This document shows, in pieces, positions 45,270 to 54,458 of a stretch of 64,000 nt of DNA. The first letter of the stretch is position 1; each line of letters begins with the position of its first letter. This DNA is from Planococcus maritimus (lineage in GTDB: Bacteria; Bacillota; Bacilli; Bacillales_A; Planococcaceae), in the NCBI RefSeq assembly GCF_001687625.2, contig NZ_CP016538.2, forward strand, positions 2,944,501-3,008,500, given 5' to 3'. A program made the translations under genes and the position numbers. A model generated the notes under the pieces. That model ran no database searches. It worked only from the letters and a program-made list of their open reading frames with translations, and was not told the DNA's origin.

Positions 45270-45283
45270 TGATAGCGCTTTCA
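45270..45283. promoter_or_regulatory. cre site (CcpA operator) ahead of rhaT
   Basis: TGATAGCGCTTTCA matches the catabolite-responsive element consensus TGWNANCGNTNWCA at every defined position. It lies 42 bases upstream of the rhaT start, after a possible -10 (TATAAA on the minus strand near 45285-45295). It implies CcpA repression when preferred sugars are present. Confidence 0.88.
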
Positions 45284-45400
45284 ATTAGTTTATAGCCTTT
45301 ACGGAAATGGCAAAAGGTGAGAATTTTCGGAAAAAGGTGTGCATTTCTCTGTTTGTTGTTGTTCCCATTAAAAAAAGCCCCCATTTCTGGAGGCTCATCA

Positions 45401-47035
45401 CTACGTTTTGATTTTTTCTTTGTATTTTGAAGGAAGTTCACCGTAATGTTTTTTGAAAAGTTTGCTGAAATATTTTGTATCTGCATACCCTACCTGTTCT
45501 GCAATTTCATATATTTTCAGATTGGTCGTAAGCAATAGCTCTCTGGCTTTGTTAATTCGGCTTCTGGTAACGTAATCGAGAACCGTTTCCCCCGTTTCAT
45601 TTTTAAAATACTCACAGAAGTAGGTTGGATTCATATACACATGTCCAGCTATTTTTTCGATGGTAATACTCTCTTTCAAATTAAGCGTGATCCATGATTT
45701 CGCTTCTCTCACTTGATCGTGCACATTTTCCTTATTCACATGCATGAGCTTTTCATAGACTTCTATCAGCCAATCTTCCAATTCCTTTCTCAATTCGTCT
45801 ATATTTCCTGACTTCTGAAGCAAACTAACCGTGCCTTGAATATCTAGCAAATCATTATTCAGCCTTGGCTTAAATTTAATGATGTAATTGATCAATTGAA
45901 TACTGAGCGATTGTAGGAAAAACTCAACTTCGCTCGATAAGCGGAGCGTCTGGAGCTTGTCTGCAAACAAGTGAATATGATGCTTTAGTTCTTGTTCGTT
46001 CATTCGTTCCATAGCTTGAATGACTCTTTGAATCGCTTGCTGAAGCTCACCTGCGTTCTTCAATTCACTTTCATAACTTGTTTTCACATACAAGTCTTGC
46101 TGAAAGATCTGGCTATTGCCAAAGACTGGCCTGTATTGCATGAGAGCCAACACATCTTTGGTGATGGTTTGCAGGAACGTTAAATCCTCAAATGGCTTGC
46201 TGATAGCGACAGAGTTAGAAAAAGGAATCGTTTTCTGCACATTTTTTTGCATGGACATTGAAAAGCTATTCAATTCCTCTTTGAATGCAATTTCTTCTTC
46301 ATCTGTCTTGCTGCACAATAAGATCCAGAAAGAAGCGTCTTCCCCACGCCACTTCCAAAAATCCCTGCTGCTATCTGACAGCATTTCATTGATGATGTTC
46401 TCATTGGCAAGTACCCATGTGTTCCATTCGTCTTTTTTCATGGTGCGTGAGTGGCTCATGGGCTGATCAATCGTTACATACATTAAGCTGTATAGACATT
46501 CGGGAAACTCTTCGGTCCAGTCAAGCAGCGAGACATCTGGCTCAAAACCTTTCGTGACTTGGCTTAATTTTTCCACTTGTTGGATATACTCCAGCTTGGA
46601 AACTTGATGTTGAACGACTATTTCCTTCTCCTGCAGTCTGCGTTGACTTAACACTTCCTGCTTCAATTTTTCCATTTGTTTTTTGAATTCCTCGCGATCA
46701 ACTGGCTTTAACAGATAATCCAATGCACCTTCACGCAAAGCTGTCTGAAGGTAGTGAAAATCATCAAAGCCACTAATGACGACTGGATTAAAGGAGGTGA
46801 ATTTCTTCATTTCTTTGATGAGCGTCAGTCCGTCAGTTATCGGCATCCTAATATCGGTAATCAAAACATCAAAGTCGAATGGAGTCTCCTCATAAGCATC
46901 AAGCAACTCTTGGCCATCGCCAAACGATGCTGCTACTTCCCACTCTTCTCCGCAGGATAGAACCAGTCTCTCTATGCCTCTTCGAATGCGATTTTCATCG
47001 TCTACTACTACTGCCTTAATTTTTTCGGATTTCAT
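45401..47035 (-). CDS. Response regulator, YesN/AraC type
   Basis: 544 residues from ATG 47035 (GAGGAGAG upstream). The N-terminal receiver has the acidic pair in VVVDDENR, phospho-Asp in LITDIRMP and LLKPVD. A long middle region follows, then a C-terminal AraC-family double helix-turn-helix (ITIEKIAGHVYMNPTYFCEYF and IYEIAEQVGYADTKYFSKLF). It probably activates rhaT and the genes behind it. Its start overlaps the kinase gene by 20 bases. Confidence 0.92.
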   Translation of the reverse strand: MKSEKIKAVVVDDENRIRRGIERLVLSCGEEWEVAASFGDGQELLDAYEETPFDFDVLITDIRMPITDGLTLIKEMKKFTSFNPVVISGFDDFHYLQTALREGALDYLLKPVDREEFKKQMEKLKQEVLSQRRLQEKEIVVQHQVSKLEYIQQVEKLSQVTKGFEPDVSLLDWTEEFPECLYSLMYVTIDQPMSHSRTMKKDEWNTWVLANENIINEMLSDSSRDFWKWRGEDASFWILLCSKTDEEEIAFKEELNSFSMSMQKNVQKTIPFSNSVAISKPFEDLTFLQTITKDVLALMQYRPVFGNSQIFQQDLYVKTSYESELKNAGELQQAIQRVIQAMERMNEQELKHHIHLFADKLQTLRLSSEVEFFLQSLSIQLINYIIKFKPRLNNDLLDIQGTVSLLQKSGNIDELRKELEDWLIEVYEKLMHVNKENVHDQVREAKSWITLNLKESITIEKIAGHVYMNPTYFCEYFKNETGETVLDYVTRSRINKARELLLTTNLKIYEIAEQVGYADTKYFSKLFKKHYGELPSKYKEKIKT

Positions 47036-48839
47036 TTTGACTCTCCTCACTGCCTCCAACCAAGACTGGGATTTTTATTTCTACTTCCGTTCCTTCACCC
47101 ACCAAGCTCGAAATCTTCACCCCGTATTCACTTCCAAAGTTCATCGCAACACGCGCATGAACATTCAATAGTCCAAAATGAGAATCTTTTTTGATCATGG
47201 GATCGTCCGCCAGCATATGCTGAATTTTTTCCAATGATTCTGGCTTGATGCCTGGGCCGTTGTCTTTTACTTTAAATACAATTACATATGATCCGTTTGC
47301 TTGCTGTAGCCATTCCACAGAAACTTCCAACTTGCCATCTTGACCAGACTTCATGCCATATTTCACAGCATTCTCGACCAATGGCTGCAAGATAAATTTG
47401 GGTGTATAAAATCTAAGAGCATTCTTATCTTCATGTATGGCAAAGTCGAATTTATCTTCAAAACGGATTTTTTGAATGCGCAAATAATCCTTAATATGCG
47501 CCAGTTCGTCGGAAATCGGTACTATGTCCTCTTTGTTGCTAATTGAATATCGCAGCATTCTACCCAATAAGGTAACCATTTCAACCACTGTGTCTTTTTC
47601 ATCTTCTTCTACCGACATTACGATCGTCTCCAGCGTGTTGTACATGAAATGCGGATTGATTTGCGATTGCAAAGCATAGAGTTCCGCCTCTTTTTGTTTA
47701 AGTTCTATCTGGTAATTCTTGCGAACCAACTCTTTGATTTCCGTCACCATGGATGTGAAGTTATTAGCGAGTATCCCTACTTCATCGGTAGTCGTAATGG
47801 ATAAATCCACATCAAAATTTCCTTTTTCAACGTTCTTCATGGAATTCGTAAGACGATGAAGCGGGCTGGATACATTCCATGCCAGTAATATGGAAATCAC
47901 CGTGCTGATGAGAACAAATACGATAAAGATAATGATTGTGGCATTTCTCACTAAATCGGTTCTTTCTGTTAAGTTTTCCGCTAGTATGCTATGCGCCAAA
48001 ATCCATCCGGTCCCATCTAGATAATTAAGGCTAATCAGTCTGTTCTGTTCTTCTTTTGTCGTTCGAAAACTGCCATTTATTTTAGGGTAGTCCACTGCTA
48101 AGGAGTCAATTGAGCGAACAAGTTCCGGATTGGTATGATAGATAATCCGGCCGTCCTCATCCATCATCCACAGTTTGGCTTTACCTTCCTCATTTAAATT
48201 CTTTATCACATTTTCTAAAAACGAAATATCGACCGCAATCAGCACAGTTCCCAGATTTGTCCGGTTTTCGAGATCAGTCAGTTGCTTCATCAGAAGAACA
48301 AAAGGAGGGTTTCCTTCAAACTGGAGTGAGGTTTGATGGGGCAGGAGAAATTTTTCCTCTCCGCCTAATTCAATCTCCTGTCCGTAAATGTCTTTATAGT
48401 CCGTCCCTTCAAAATTGGAATAAGGAATTTTGGTACTTTGAAATATCCTGTTTTTTGACAAGACAAACACACCTAATATGTCGGAGCTTTCCCCATTAAT
48501 GAAATTTCGTGATAAATAATTATTGAAGGTAAACTCATCTTGCAACATCGACGATTGGTTCTGATACGAATCTTTTCGTAAGATACCGACCATTTGATCA
48601 GAGTTGTACAGCTGGTCAGGCAAGTTGCTGAACTCCCTTATCTGATTTGAAATATTCTCATTTGCCTGCGCGAGAATCTTAGGAATGTACTCGCCTACTT
48701 GCTCTTCAATAGAAGTAGAATATTGACTATATGCGATGTATCCTAACAAAGACATGGGAATCACAGTCAGCAACACATACGTCACAATCAACTTGGTGCG
48801 CAGTCTATAGTTTTTAAAGCCCCATAGTTTAGAAGTCAT
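47016..48839 (-). CDS. Sensor histidine kinase, YesM/LytS type
   Basis: 607 residues from ATG 48839, overlapping the upstream lipoprotein gene by 11 bases. A membrane helix (LIVTYVLLTVIPMSLLGYIA) precedes a large extracytoplasmic sensor of about 250 residues, probably double-Cache. Then come a second helix, HAMP, the His_kinase domain (INPHFMYNTLETI) and an ATPase with NAVKYG and DNGPGI. It is the partner of the YesN-type regulator. The coupling to a binding-protein-like lipoprotein suggests it reads a sugar-loaded protein. Confidence 0.92.
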   Translation of the reverse strand: MTSKLWGFKNYRLRTKLIVTYVLLTVIPMSLLGYIAYSQYSTSIEEQVGEYIPKILAQANENISNQIREFSNLPDQLYNSDQMVGILRKDSYQNQSSMLQDEFTFNNYLSRNFINGESSDILGVFVLSKNRIFQSTKIPYSNFEGTDYKDIYGQEIELGGEEKFLLPHQTSLQFEGNPPFVLLMKQLTDLENRTNLGTVLIAVDISFLENVIKNLNEEGKAKLWMMDEDGRIIYHTNPELVRSIDSLAVDYPKINGSFRTTKEEQNRLISLNYLDGTGWILAHSILAENLTERTDLVRNATIIIFIVFVLISTVISILLAWNVSSPLHRLTNSMKNVEKGNFDVDLSITTTDEVGILANNFTSMVTEIKELVRKNYQIELKQKEAELYALQSQINPHFMYNTLETIVMSVEEDEKDTVVEMVTLLGRMLRYSISNKEDIVPISDELAHIKDYLRIQKIRFEDKFDFAIHEDKNALRFYTPKFILQPLVENAVKYGMKSGQDGKLEVSVEWLQQANGSYVIVFKVKDNGPGIKPESLEKIQHMLADDPMIKKDSHFGLLNVHARVAMNFGSEYGVKISSLVGEGTEVEIKIPVLVGGSEESQNEIRKN

Positions 48840-49878
48840 ATTGATCCACATTCTCTTTCGTAAAATCCATTGGCTCTCCCATGATGACCGTATCTCCAAT
48901 CATACGAATTTTACCAACTTCAGGAATTTCCTGCCAATCAGTTGGATCATTTCCTTTGTAAGAGTTGTAAGCAAGCCTGACTGTTAAGTATCCCAATTTT
49001 TTCGGACTCCATAGTGTAACAATTTGGGCTGAGCCATCTTTTAAGTGTTCGTTCATTGGTGAAGGTGTCGACAACCCCACAACTGCGACTTCTCCCACTC
49101 GGTCAAGTTCTTTTACTGCTTTGGCAGCCGCTGGAGGACCCACCGAAGAATTACCGATAATCCCTTTTAGATTCGGATACTTTTTTAGTAAGTCTTTGGA
49201 CAATTTATACGCAAGCTGTGGATCGTCATCATTTGCCGCTACCTCTACCAAAGTCATCTCTGGGTAATATTCTTTTTGATGTATTTGAATCCAATAGAGC
49301 CATTCATTCAAATTCGAAGCAGATAACGCCCCGGTCAATATAGCAAATTCCCCTTTTTCATCCGTGTTCCAAGCAAGAATATCCATCAGATGCCGGCCAA
49401 GCGTTTCTGGATCTACCATATTTATAAAAAAATCTCGGGCTTCCGGAACCGTATCTGCGTCCCATGTGATCACTTTTATCCCTTTCGCTCTGGCTTGTAG
49501 CAAAACAGGAGCCAGTTCTTCCGGGTCATTTGCTGATACAGCAATGGCGTCGACATTATTTTGTATCATTTCTTTAATGATTTCTATTTGTTGTGTAGCA
49601 TTCGCGAAAACAGGGCCTTCGTATAAAATATTCACTCCCAGATCTTCTGCAGCTTCGAGAGCGCCCTCTTCCACCGCTTGAAAATAAGCGATATTTGCGA
49701 CTTTCGGCACGACAGCTATCGTGATCTGCTGATTTCGATTAAAAGCTGCTTCTTGAGGAGCTTCTTCCTCCATCGAATAAATGATTTCGTATTGCTCCTG
49801 CTCTTGAAACCCAGGATTACAAGCGCTTACAAAAAGCAAAGCAATTAATAGACAGTAGATAAACTTCAATGCTTGCAT
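48829..49878 (-). CDS. Sugar-binding-protein-like lipoprotein, likely sensor partner of the kinase
   Basis: 349 residues from ATG 49878 (GGGAAGGG upstream). The lipobox is LLFVSAC near residue 20. The rest is a type 1 periplasmic-binding-protein fold (ITIAVVPKVANIAYFQAVEEGALEA, then AVSANDPEEL and WDADTVPEA). It resembles RhaS and ribose/xylose-binding proteins but is encoded with the kinase instead of a permease. XylFII in the XylFII-LytS/YesN systems of clostridia and bacilli is the closest parallel I know. It probably reports extracellular rhamnose (inference). Confidence 0.85.
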   Translation of the reverse strand: MQALKFIYCLLIALLFVSACNPGFQEQEQYEIIYSMEEEAPQEAAFNRNQQITIAVVPKVANIAYFQAVEEGALEAAEDLGVNILYEGPVFANATQQIEIIKEMIQNNVDAIAVSANDPEELAPVLLQARAKGIKVITWDADTVPEARDFFINMVDPETLGRHLMDILAWNTDEKGEFAILTGALSASNLNEWLYWIQIHQKEYYPEMTLVEVAANDDDPQLAYKLSKDLLKKYPNLKGIIGNSSVGPPAAAKAVKELDRVGEVAVVGLSTPSPMNEHLKDGSAQIVTLWSPKKLGYLTVRLAYNSYKGNDPTDWQEIPEVGKIRMIGDTVIMGEPMDFTKENVDQYDF

Positions 49879-50002
49879 AGCATTCACCCTTCCCAGCACG
49901 ATCTATAGGTTTTACATACTGAAAGTCACCGAACGCAAAAAAGTTACTAGTACTTATTACATTAACATTTTTCAGATAATTAGCACATACTAATTCCATA
50001 CT

Positions 50003-50031
50003 AAAAAGAGCAGCTAGCTGCAGCTGCTCTT
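50003..50031 (-). terminator. Intrinsic terminator of the isomerase-family gene
   Basis: Stem AAGAGCAGC / GCTGCTCTT with an 8-base loop, then TTTTT on the minus strand, directly after the stop codon. Confidence 0.88.
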
Positions 50032-50032
50032 C

Positions 50033-51532
50033 CTATAAAATCACTGACTTGCAACCCAACAGCTCTCCAACCTTCTGAAAGAGCGTTGCATTGTGACCCA
50101 TAGACATGACACAATGATGCGTTGGTGCTTCAGCGAACCACTGCTCCATGTAATCATCCGGATGTGATTTAAATTTCACAGGCGTCTGTGTATTCCCCAC
50201 ACGGATAATTTCACCGTCTGTGGACTCGCCTTCACCAATGATTAACTTTAAGTTGCCATCCCTTGTTTGCGTTACATTTAAAATCGTTACAGGACCTGTT
50301 TGCACCTTCGCTTCGACCGACACCCCGGTTCCTTGCTTACCGTGATATAACCCCAGTCCTCGAAGCACCGGCTTGCTGTCGGAAATCGCTAAATGGAACG
50401 GGCCGTCATGACCAAGTAAAATTGTCTCGTCGTCATAATCGATGCTCATCAATTCAGAAAAACTTCCTCCAGCCCCTAAAACATCAGCGATTTTCATGCC
50501 AATTGCTGTTTTCAAGTCCCCTTCTCCTGCACAAGGTATCCCTTTTGCGGTTAATAGGGAATGGCCGACAATAAATCCAGATTGCAGTTTTTCCAGATGA
50601 CTTCCGGGAGAGCCATGATAATAATACGCTAACGCATCCAAATCGAACTCTTTAACCATCTTTTCTTGAGCTACCGCTACTCTAGAAGACCACTGAAGTT
50701 GTTCATCCGTCGGTTTCTGAGCGATTGGGTCCGTTGGCGAATCCTCACTGATTTGGAACATTTCATGGATTTCCCGGAGCTTCTCTTTCACTTCCGTTTC
50801 GGTCACTTCTTTCAGGAATGCATCGACATCTCCCATTTCTAACACTTCTACATGCAAACCCATCTGCGCATGTATCATTGTAAAATCACTATACATATCC
50901 AACATGCCGCTGTAAGTATTCCCGAGAAACCCAAATCTACTTTCGCGCAAGGTGCGTGGGACAGCAGCTGCACGAATCCATTCTTCGATTTTTCTCCATG
51001 CGCGAGTGGCTTCTATTCGGGAATGTGTTTTTTCGTCAGCTAGGGAGATCTCCGGTGTTTCTTCCAGTCCAAGCAGCCCATTCACCACCCGGAATGTGAT
51101 TCCTGCCCGGTTAAAGGCATTTGAAATTTCCGGTACTGGACACGATCCACAATGAGCAAGCCATTCTCCCGTAGTTGTATGCTGATAATTAATCTTGGCA
51201 GTCGGCTGCAGATTCAAGATAACAGCCGGCGCTTTGCAAATTTGGTGGACCGGCAAAACAGCCGAACTCGTCGAATAAGTAGCTGCATGACAAAAAACCA
51301 GATCGACATTATTTTCATTAAACCAATAACCTGCTTTGCGAGCTTCTGCCTCGGTATCAACTAAACCGTAATTATAAACTTCGCCATGTATAGACATCTT
51401 CTTCTCAAGAAATTCTCCATAGGATTCGATTCTTTCCTTCAACCCTGGAAATTGACTCCAGTAGGCCTTTAATCCAATAGTATAAATTCCAATGCGTGCC
51501 TTTTTTGCTGGTTTGAATGGTTGAAATTTCAT
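50033..51532 (-). CDS. L-fucose/L-arabinose isomerase-family protein
   Basis: 499 residues from ATG 51532; a GTG ten codons earlier is also possible, since the GGGGG stretch lies 12 bases before the ATG. The N-terminal Rossmann-like part (IGIYTIGLKAYWSQFPGL), LVFCHAATYSTSSAV and the metal-site region THHCVMSMGHN near the C-terminus fit the fucose/arabinose isomerase superfamily. The exact sugar is unknown. A cre site lies just upstream and the rhamnose regulatory genes follow on the same strand, so it may handle a related sugar released from the same polymers. Confidence 0.8.
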   Translation of the reverse strand: MKFQPFKPAKKARIGIYTIGLKAYWSQFPGLKERIESYGEFLEKKMSIHGEVYNYGLVDTEAEARKAGYWFNENNVDLVFCHAATYSTSSAVLPVHQICKAPAVILNLQPTAKINYQHTTTGEWLAHCGSCPVPEISNAFNRAGITFRVVNGLLGLEETPEISLADEKTHSRIEATRAWRKIEEWIRAAAVPRTLRESRFGFLGNTYSGMLDMYSDFTMIHAQMGLHVEVLEMGDVDAFLKEVTETEVKEKLREIHEMFQISEDSPTDPIAQKPTDEQLQWSSRVAVAQEKMVKEFDLDALAYYYHGSPGSHLEKLQSGFIVGHSLLTAKGIPCAGEGDLKTAIGMKIADVLGAGGSFSELMSIDYDDETILLGHDGPFHLAISDSKPVLRGLGLYHGKQGTGVSVEAKVQTGPVTILNVTQTRDGNLKLIIGEGESTDGEIIRVGNTQTPVKFKSHPDDYMEQWFAEAPTHHCVMSMGHNATLFQKVGELLGCKSVIL

Positions 51533-51568
51533 TTCTTGATATTCCCCCTTTTTCCCTCGCACTCACTT

Positions 51569-51582
51569 TGTTACCGCTTTCA
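51569..51582. promoter_or_regulatory. cre site ahead of the isomerase-family gene
   Basis: TGTTACCGCTTTCA matches TGWNANCGNTNWCA at all defined positions, 37 bases upstream of the chosen start. It is the second cre in the region. Confidence 0.85.
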
Positions 51583-51746
51583 TAAATTGTATAGGTAAGC
51601 TCTCGTTCAAAAAAGGAGTGTATTCTCTGTAATTGTCAGACATTTTTCGGTTTTTCATCTTTTAAATACGTGATGTATTCCTTCGGCAACCTCTCCCCAT
51701 CCACAGCGTCCATTTTTAAAACCCCACTCTCAGGAGGCGCTGTGTG

Positions 51747-52550
51747 ATGAAAACATTTTGGCTGTTCGGCTACCGGCAAGCGCTTTGCTGCATTTTTCCG
51801 GTCATCATTTTTGCGGCACTCGCTGTGTCGAAATACATTGAGATTCCTTTTCTGCCCCGCTATGATTTTATTTTACTCGTGTGCATACTCGCGCAAGTGT
51901 TCATGCTCGCATCCAAACTGGAAACGTGGGATGAGTTCAAAGTCATTTTGGTGTTCCACGCAATCGGGCTCGGTCTCGAATTGTACAAGGTCCATATGGG
52001 CTCGTGGGCGTATCCGGAAGACGCCTACAGCAAATTTTTCGGTGTGCCGCTCTATAGTGGATTTATGTACGCCAGTGTCGCGAGCTATATTTGCCAGGCG
52101 TGGCGACGTTTCGACTTGCAGATGTACGGCTGGCCCAAGCCCTTCTACAGCATCGCCATCAGCGGCTTGATCTACGCGAATTTTTTTACGCATCATTTCA
52201 CGTACGACATCCGCTGGGGACTGAAGCTGCTGCTAGTACTGATTTTCTTCCGTACGGTCGTAACGTTTCGCATAGAGGAGAAACTCTTTAAGATGCCGTT
52301 GATCCTGTCGTTCCTGTTGATTGGGTTCTTTATTTGGATCGCAGAAAACATCACGACCTTCCTCGGCGCTTGGCAGTACCCGAATCAGGAAGCGGCTTGG
52401 TCGCTCGTCCACATCGGCAAAATCAGCTCGTGGTTTTTGCTCGTTATCATCTCAGTCATCATCGTGGCGCAGCTGAAGCGGGTGAAGAGTTCTTTGAAAG
52501 AGCCTGCCCGCTCTACGCTTAATACGACAGCACGGTCTGAAATGGACTAG
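51747..52550 (+). CDS. DUF817 family membrane protein
   Basis: About 267 residues from ATG 51747, behind CAGGAGGCG. Eight or so hydrophobic helices; conserved-looking segments LGLELYKVHMGSWAYPE, GVPLYSGFMYASV and the NFFTHH pair are typical of DUF817 (YoaT-like) proteins, which have no known function. It is a single gene, divergent from the sugar isomerase-family gene. Confidence 0.85.
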   Translation: MKTFWLFGYRQALCCIFPVIIFAALAVSKYIEIPFLPRYDFILLVCILAQVFMLASKLETWDEFKVILVFHAIGLGLELYKVHMGSWAYPEDAYSKFFGVPLYSGFMYASVASYICQAWRRFDLQMYGWPKPFYSIAISGLIYANFFTHHFTYDIRWGLKLLLVLIFFRTVVTFRIEEKLFKMPLILSFLLIGFFIWIAENITTFLGAWQYPNQEAAWSLVHIGKISSWFLLVIISVIIVAQLKRVKSSLKEPARSTLNTTARSEMD

Positions 52551-52669
52551 CAGCAACGAAGAGTACTGGATAATTTTCCTCTCCCGGCAATTGATGTCTT
52601 GCAGAAAAACGAGTACCCTTAAGATATCAGTCCGTATCTACACAAGAGGACGATAACTGCTAAAGGAGC

Positions 52670-52957
52670 ATGATGATGAAAAGTACAGGAATCGTTAGAA
52701 AAGTCGACCAGTTGGGGCGTATTGTTACGCCTATCGAATTAAGAAGATCCATGGGAGTGAATATCGGCGACCCGATGGAAATTTTCCTGGATGATGACCG
52801 CATTATTTTGCGTAAGTTTGAGAGCGCACAAACCTGTGTCGTCACGGGTGAGGTTTTCACTGAAAATTTCGAGTCACAGTTGGTCAAAGGCATGCATTTA
52901 AGCCCGCGCGGCGCACGCCTTTTGCTCGAAGAACTGCAAAACGTATCAAAGAAATAA
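52670..52957 (+). CDS. AbrB/Abh-family transition-state regulator
   Basis: 95 residues. The N-terminal swapped-hairpin DNA-binding domain is close to AbrB: STGIVRKVDQLGRIV followed by PIELRRSMGV and DDDRIILRKFE. The C-terminal domain keeps the AbrB CVVTGEV. AbrB-type proteins repress post-exponential genes. The N-terminal residues overlap a run of ATGs (52670, 52673, 52676); the AAAGGAG site favours the first two. It is followed by its own terminator. Confidence 0.9.
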   Translation: MMMKSTGIVRKVDQLGRIVTPIELRRSMGVNIGDPMEIFLDDDRIILRKFESAQTCVVTGEVFTENFESQLVKGMHLSPRGARLLLEELQNVSKK

Positions 52958-52965
52958 TTCTTCTC

Positions 52966-53002
52966 AACCGGCATGCGGATGACTTCCGCTTGCCGGTTTT
53001 TT
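52966..53002 (+). terminator. Intrinsic terminator after the AbrB-type gene
   Basis: A 14-bp stem AACCGGCATGCGGA / TCCGCTTGCCGGTT with one mismatch, then a T run. Confidence 0.9.
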
Positions 53003-53110
53003 GTGTTCGATGAGAGTGGCTTAGTGTAGGAGCATTCACAACTGAAATCCATTGCTCAGAAATTCAGAGGCAACTTTTGACATTCTCCAGCAAATAGCGT
53101 AAATTATCAT

Positions 53111-53145
53111 ATGGACGAACAATTATATTCGTTCATCGTTATAAT
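53111..53145 (+). promoter_or_regulatory. guaC promoter region with PurBox-like inverted repeat
   Basis: ACGAACAATT and the inverted TTCGTTC (about 53114-53133) resemble a pair of PurR boxes (CCGAACWWT) in opposite orientation. A TATAAT lies at 53140-53145. guaC belongs to the PurR regulon in B. subtilis, so the match is plausible but imperfect. Confidence 0.45.
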
Positions 53146-53168
53146 ATTCGTGTTTAGGGGTGTAATTA

Positions 53169-54152
53169 ATGGAAAATGTATTTGATTACGAAGATATTCA
53201 GTTAGTTCCTGCAAAAGCAGTAGTAAATAGCCGTTCAGAATGTGACACATCCATAGAGTTTGGCGGGCGCACGTTCAAGTTACCGGTCGTGCCGGCCAAT
53301 ATGCAGACCATCGTCGACGAAAAGATTGCGACATTCCTCGCTGAAAATAATTATTTCTACATCATGCACCGCTTCGAACCGGAAAAACGCTTGGCGTTCG
53401 CAAAAGACATGCAAGAGCGCGGGCTGTTTGCTTCGATCAGTGTCGGAGTGAAACCGGAAGAGTATGATTTTGTGCAAGCGCTTGTTGACGCTGGCGTGAC
53501 GCCTGAGTACATTACCATTGATGTGGCGCATGGCCATTCCAATGGCGTCATCAATATGATTCGCCACATCAAAAAATCGCTTCCGGAAAGCTTCGTTATC
53601 GCCGGAAACGTCGGGACACCAGAAGCCGTGCGCGAGCTAGAAAACGCCGGTGCTGATGCAACAAAAGTAGGCATCGGGCCAGGTAAAGTGTGCATCACGA
53701 AAATCAAAACTGGCTTCGGCACAGGTGGCTGGCAATTGGCCGCACTTCGCCTATGCGCAAAAGCTGCCAGTAAACCAATCATCGCAGACGGCGGCATCCG
53801 CACGCACGGTGATATCGCGAAATCGGTGCGTTTTGGCGCGTCGATGGTCATGATCGGCTCATTGTTCGCCGGGCACGAAGAATCCCCTGGGCAAACCGTC
53901 GAGCAAGACGGCAAGCTTTTGAAGGAATACTTCGGTTCAGCATCCGAGTTCCAAAAAGGCGAAAAGAAAAACGTCGAAGGCAAGAAAATGTACGTGGAAT
54001 TCAAAGGCTCGATGAAAGACACGTTGACTGAAATGGAACAAGATCTGCAGTCAGCCATTTCCTACGCCGGCGGCAACCACTTGCTCGCCATCCGCCAAGT
54101 GGATTATGTCATCGTTAAGAACTCCATCTTTAATGGAGACAAAGTATATTGA
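53169..54152 (+). CDS. guaC: GMP reductase
   Basis: 327 residues of the short (CBS-less) GMP reductase class. It has the IMPDH/GMPR barrel and the catalytic-cysteine loop [23 protein letters not shown] in two parts (GPGKVC then TGFGTGG). [15 protein letters not shown] and [12 protein letters not shown] line the nucleotide site. It reduces GMP to IMP with NADPH, linking guanine and adenine nucleotide pools. The ribosome site is AGGGGTG. Confidence 0.95.
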   Translation: MENVFDYEDIQLVPAKAVVNSRSECDTSIEFGGRTFKLPVVPANMQTIVDEKIATFLAENNYFYIMHRFEPEKRLAFAKDMQERGLFASISVGVKPEEYDFVQALVDAGVTPEYITIDVAHGHSNGVINMIRHIKKSLPESFVIAGNVGTPEAVRELENAGADATKVGIGPGKVCITKIKTGFGTGGWQLAALRLCAKAASKPIIADGGIRTHGDIAKSVRFGASMVMIGSLFAGHEESPGQTVEQDGKLLKEYFGSASEFQKGEKKNVEGKKMYVEFKGSMKDTLTEMEQDLQSAISYAGGNHLLAIRQVDYVIVKNSIFNGDKVY

Positions 54153-54159
54153 TCCACAA

Positions 54160-54186
54160 AAAAACCAGCCACTGAGGCTGGTTTTT
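54160..54186 (+). terminator. guaC terminator (left of repeat 2)
   Basis: An 11-bp perfect stem AAAAACCAGCC / GGCTGGTTTTT, loop ACTGA. The same stem is repeated at 54429-54455. Confidence 0.92.
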
Positions 54187-54424
54187 CCAGAGTGTTGAAG
54201 AAATCTATGGTTTGCTCTCAGCTATGAAAAAATAGTGTCTTTTGCTTTCTTCAACAGTCAATGACCTCTCTAAGTATTTGGAGAAGTGTTCGCTCGACTC
54301 CTACGGGATCAGCGGGTTTGAGAGACCCCGCAGGAGCGAAGTGACGAGGAGGCTCGATTCCCGCCCCGAGGAAAGCGAGCGATAAGCTTCGGAAAATACG
54401 ACTTGTCACTTTCTCGACAACCTG
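54187..54424. repeat. Dispersed intergenic repeat, copy 2
   Basis: About 238 bases without an ORF. It matches copy 1 (3017-3266) at the left edge (AGAGTGTT-AAGAAA), across the GC-rich core (54281-54400, containing GAGACCCCGCA and AGCGAGCGATAAGCTTCGG) and at the right edge (TTTCTCGA-AACC). The segment between left edge and core differs in sequence. Like copy 1 it separates convergent genes and is bounded by two copies of the local terminator. Confidence 0.82.
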
Positions 54425-54428
54425 AAAA

Positions 54429-54455
54429 AAAAACCAGCCATCGCGGCTGGTTTTT
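54429..54455 (-). terminator. Terminator of the DUF3021 gene (right of repeat 2)
   Basis: An 11-bp perfect stem AAAAACCAGCC / GGCTGGTTTTT identical to the guaC terminator stem; only the loop differs (ATCGC). Confidence 0.92.
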
Positions 54456-54458
54456 CTT

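Noticed and set aside
49818..49831. cre-like TACAAGCGCTTACA inside the start of the sensor lipoprotein gene
   Set aside because: It deviates from the cre consensus at two positions in either direction and encodes the lipobox region; kept only as a note.
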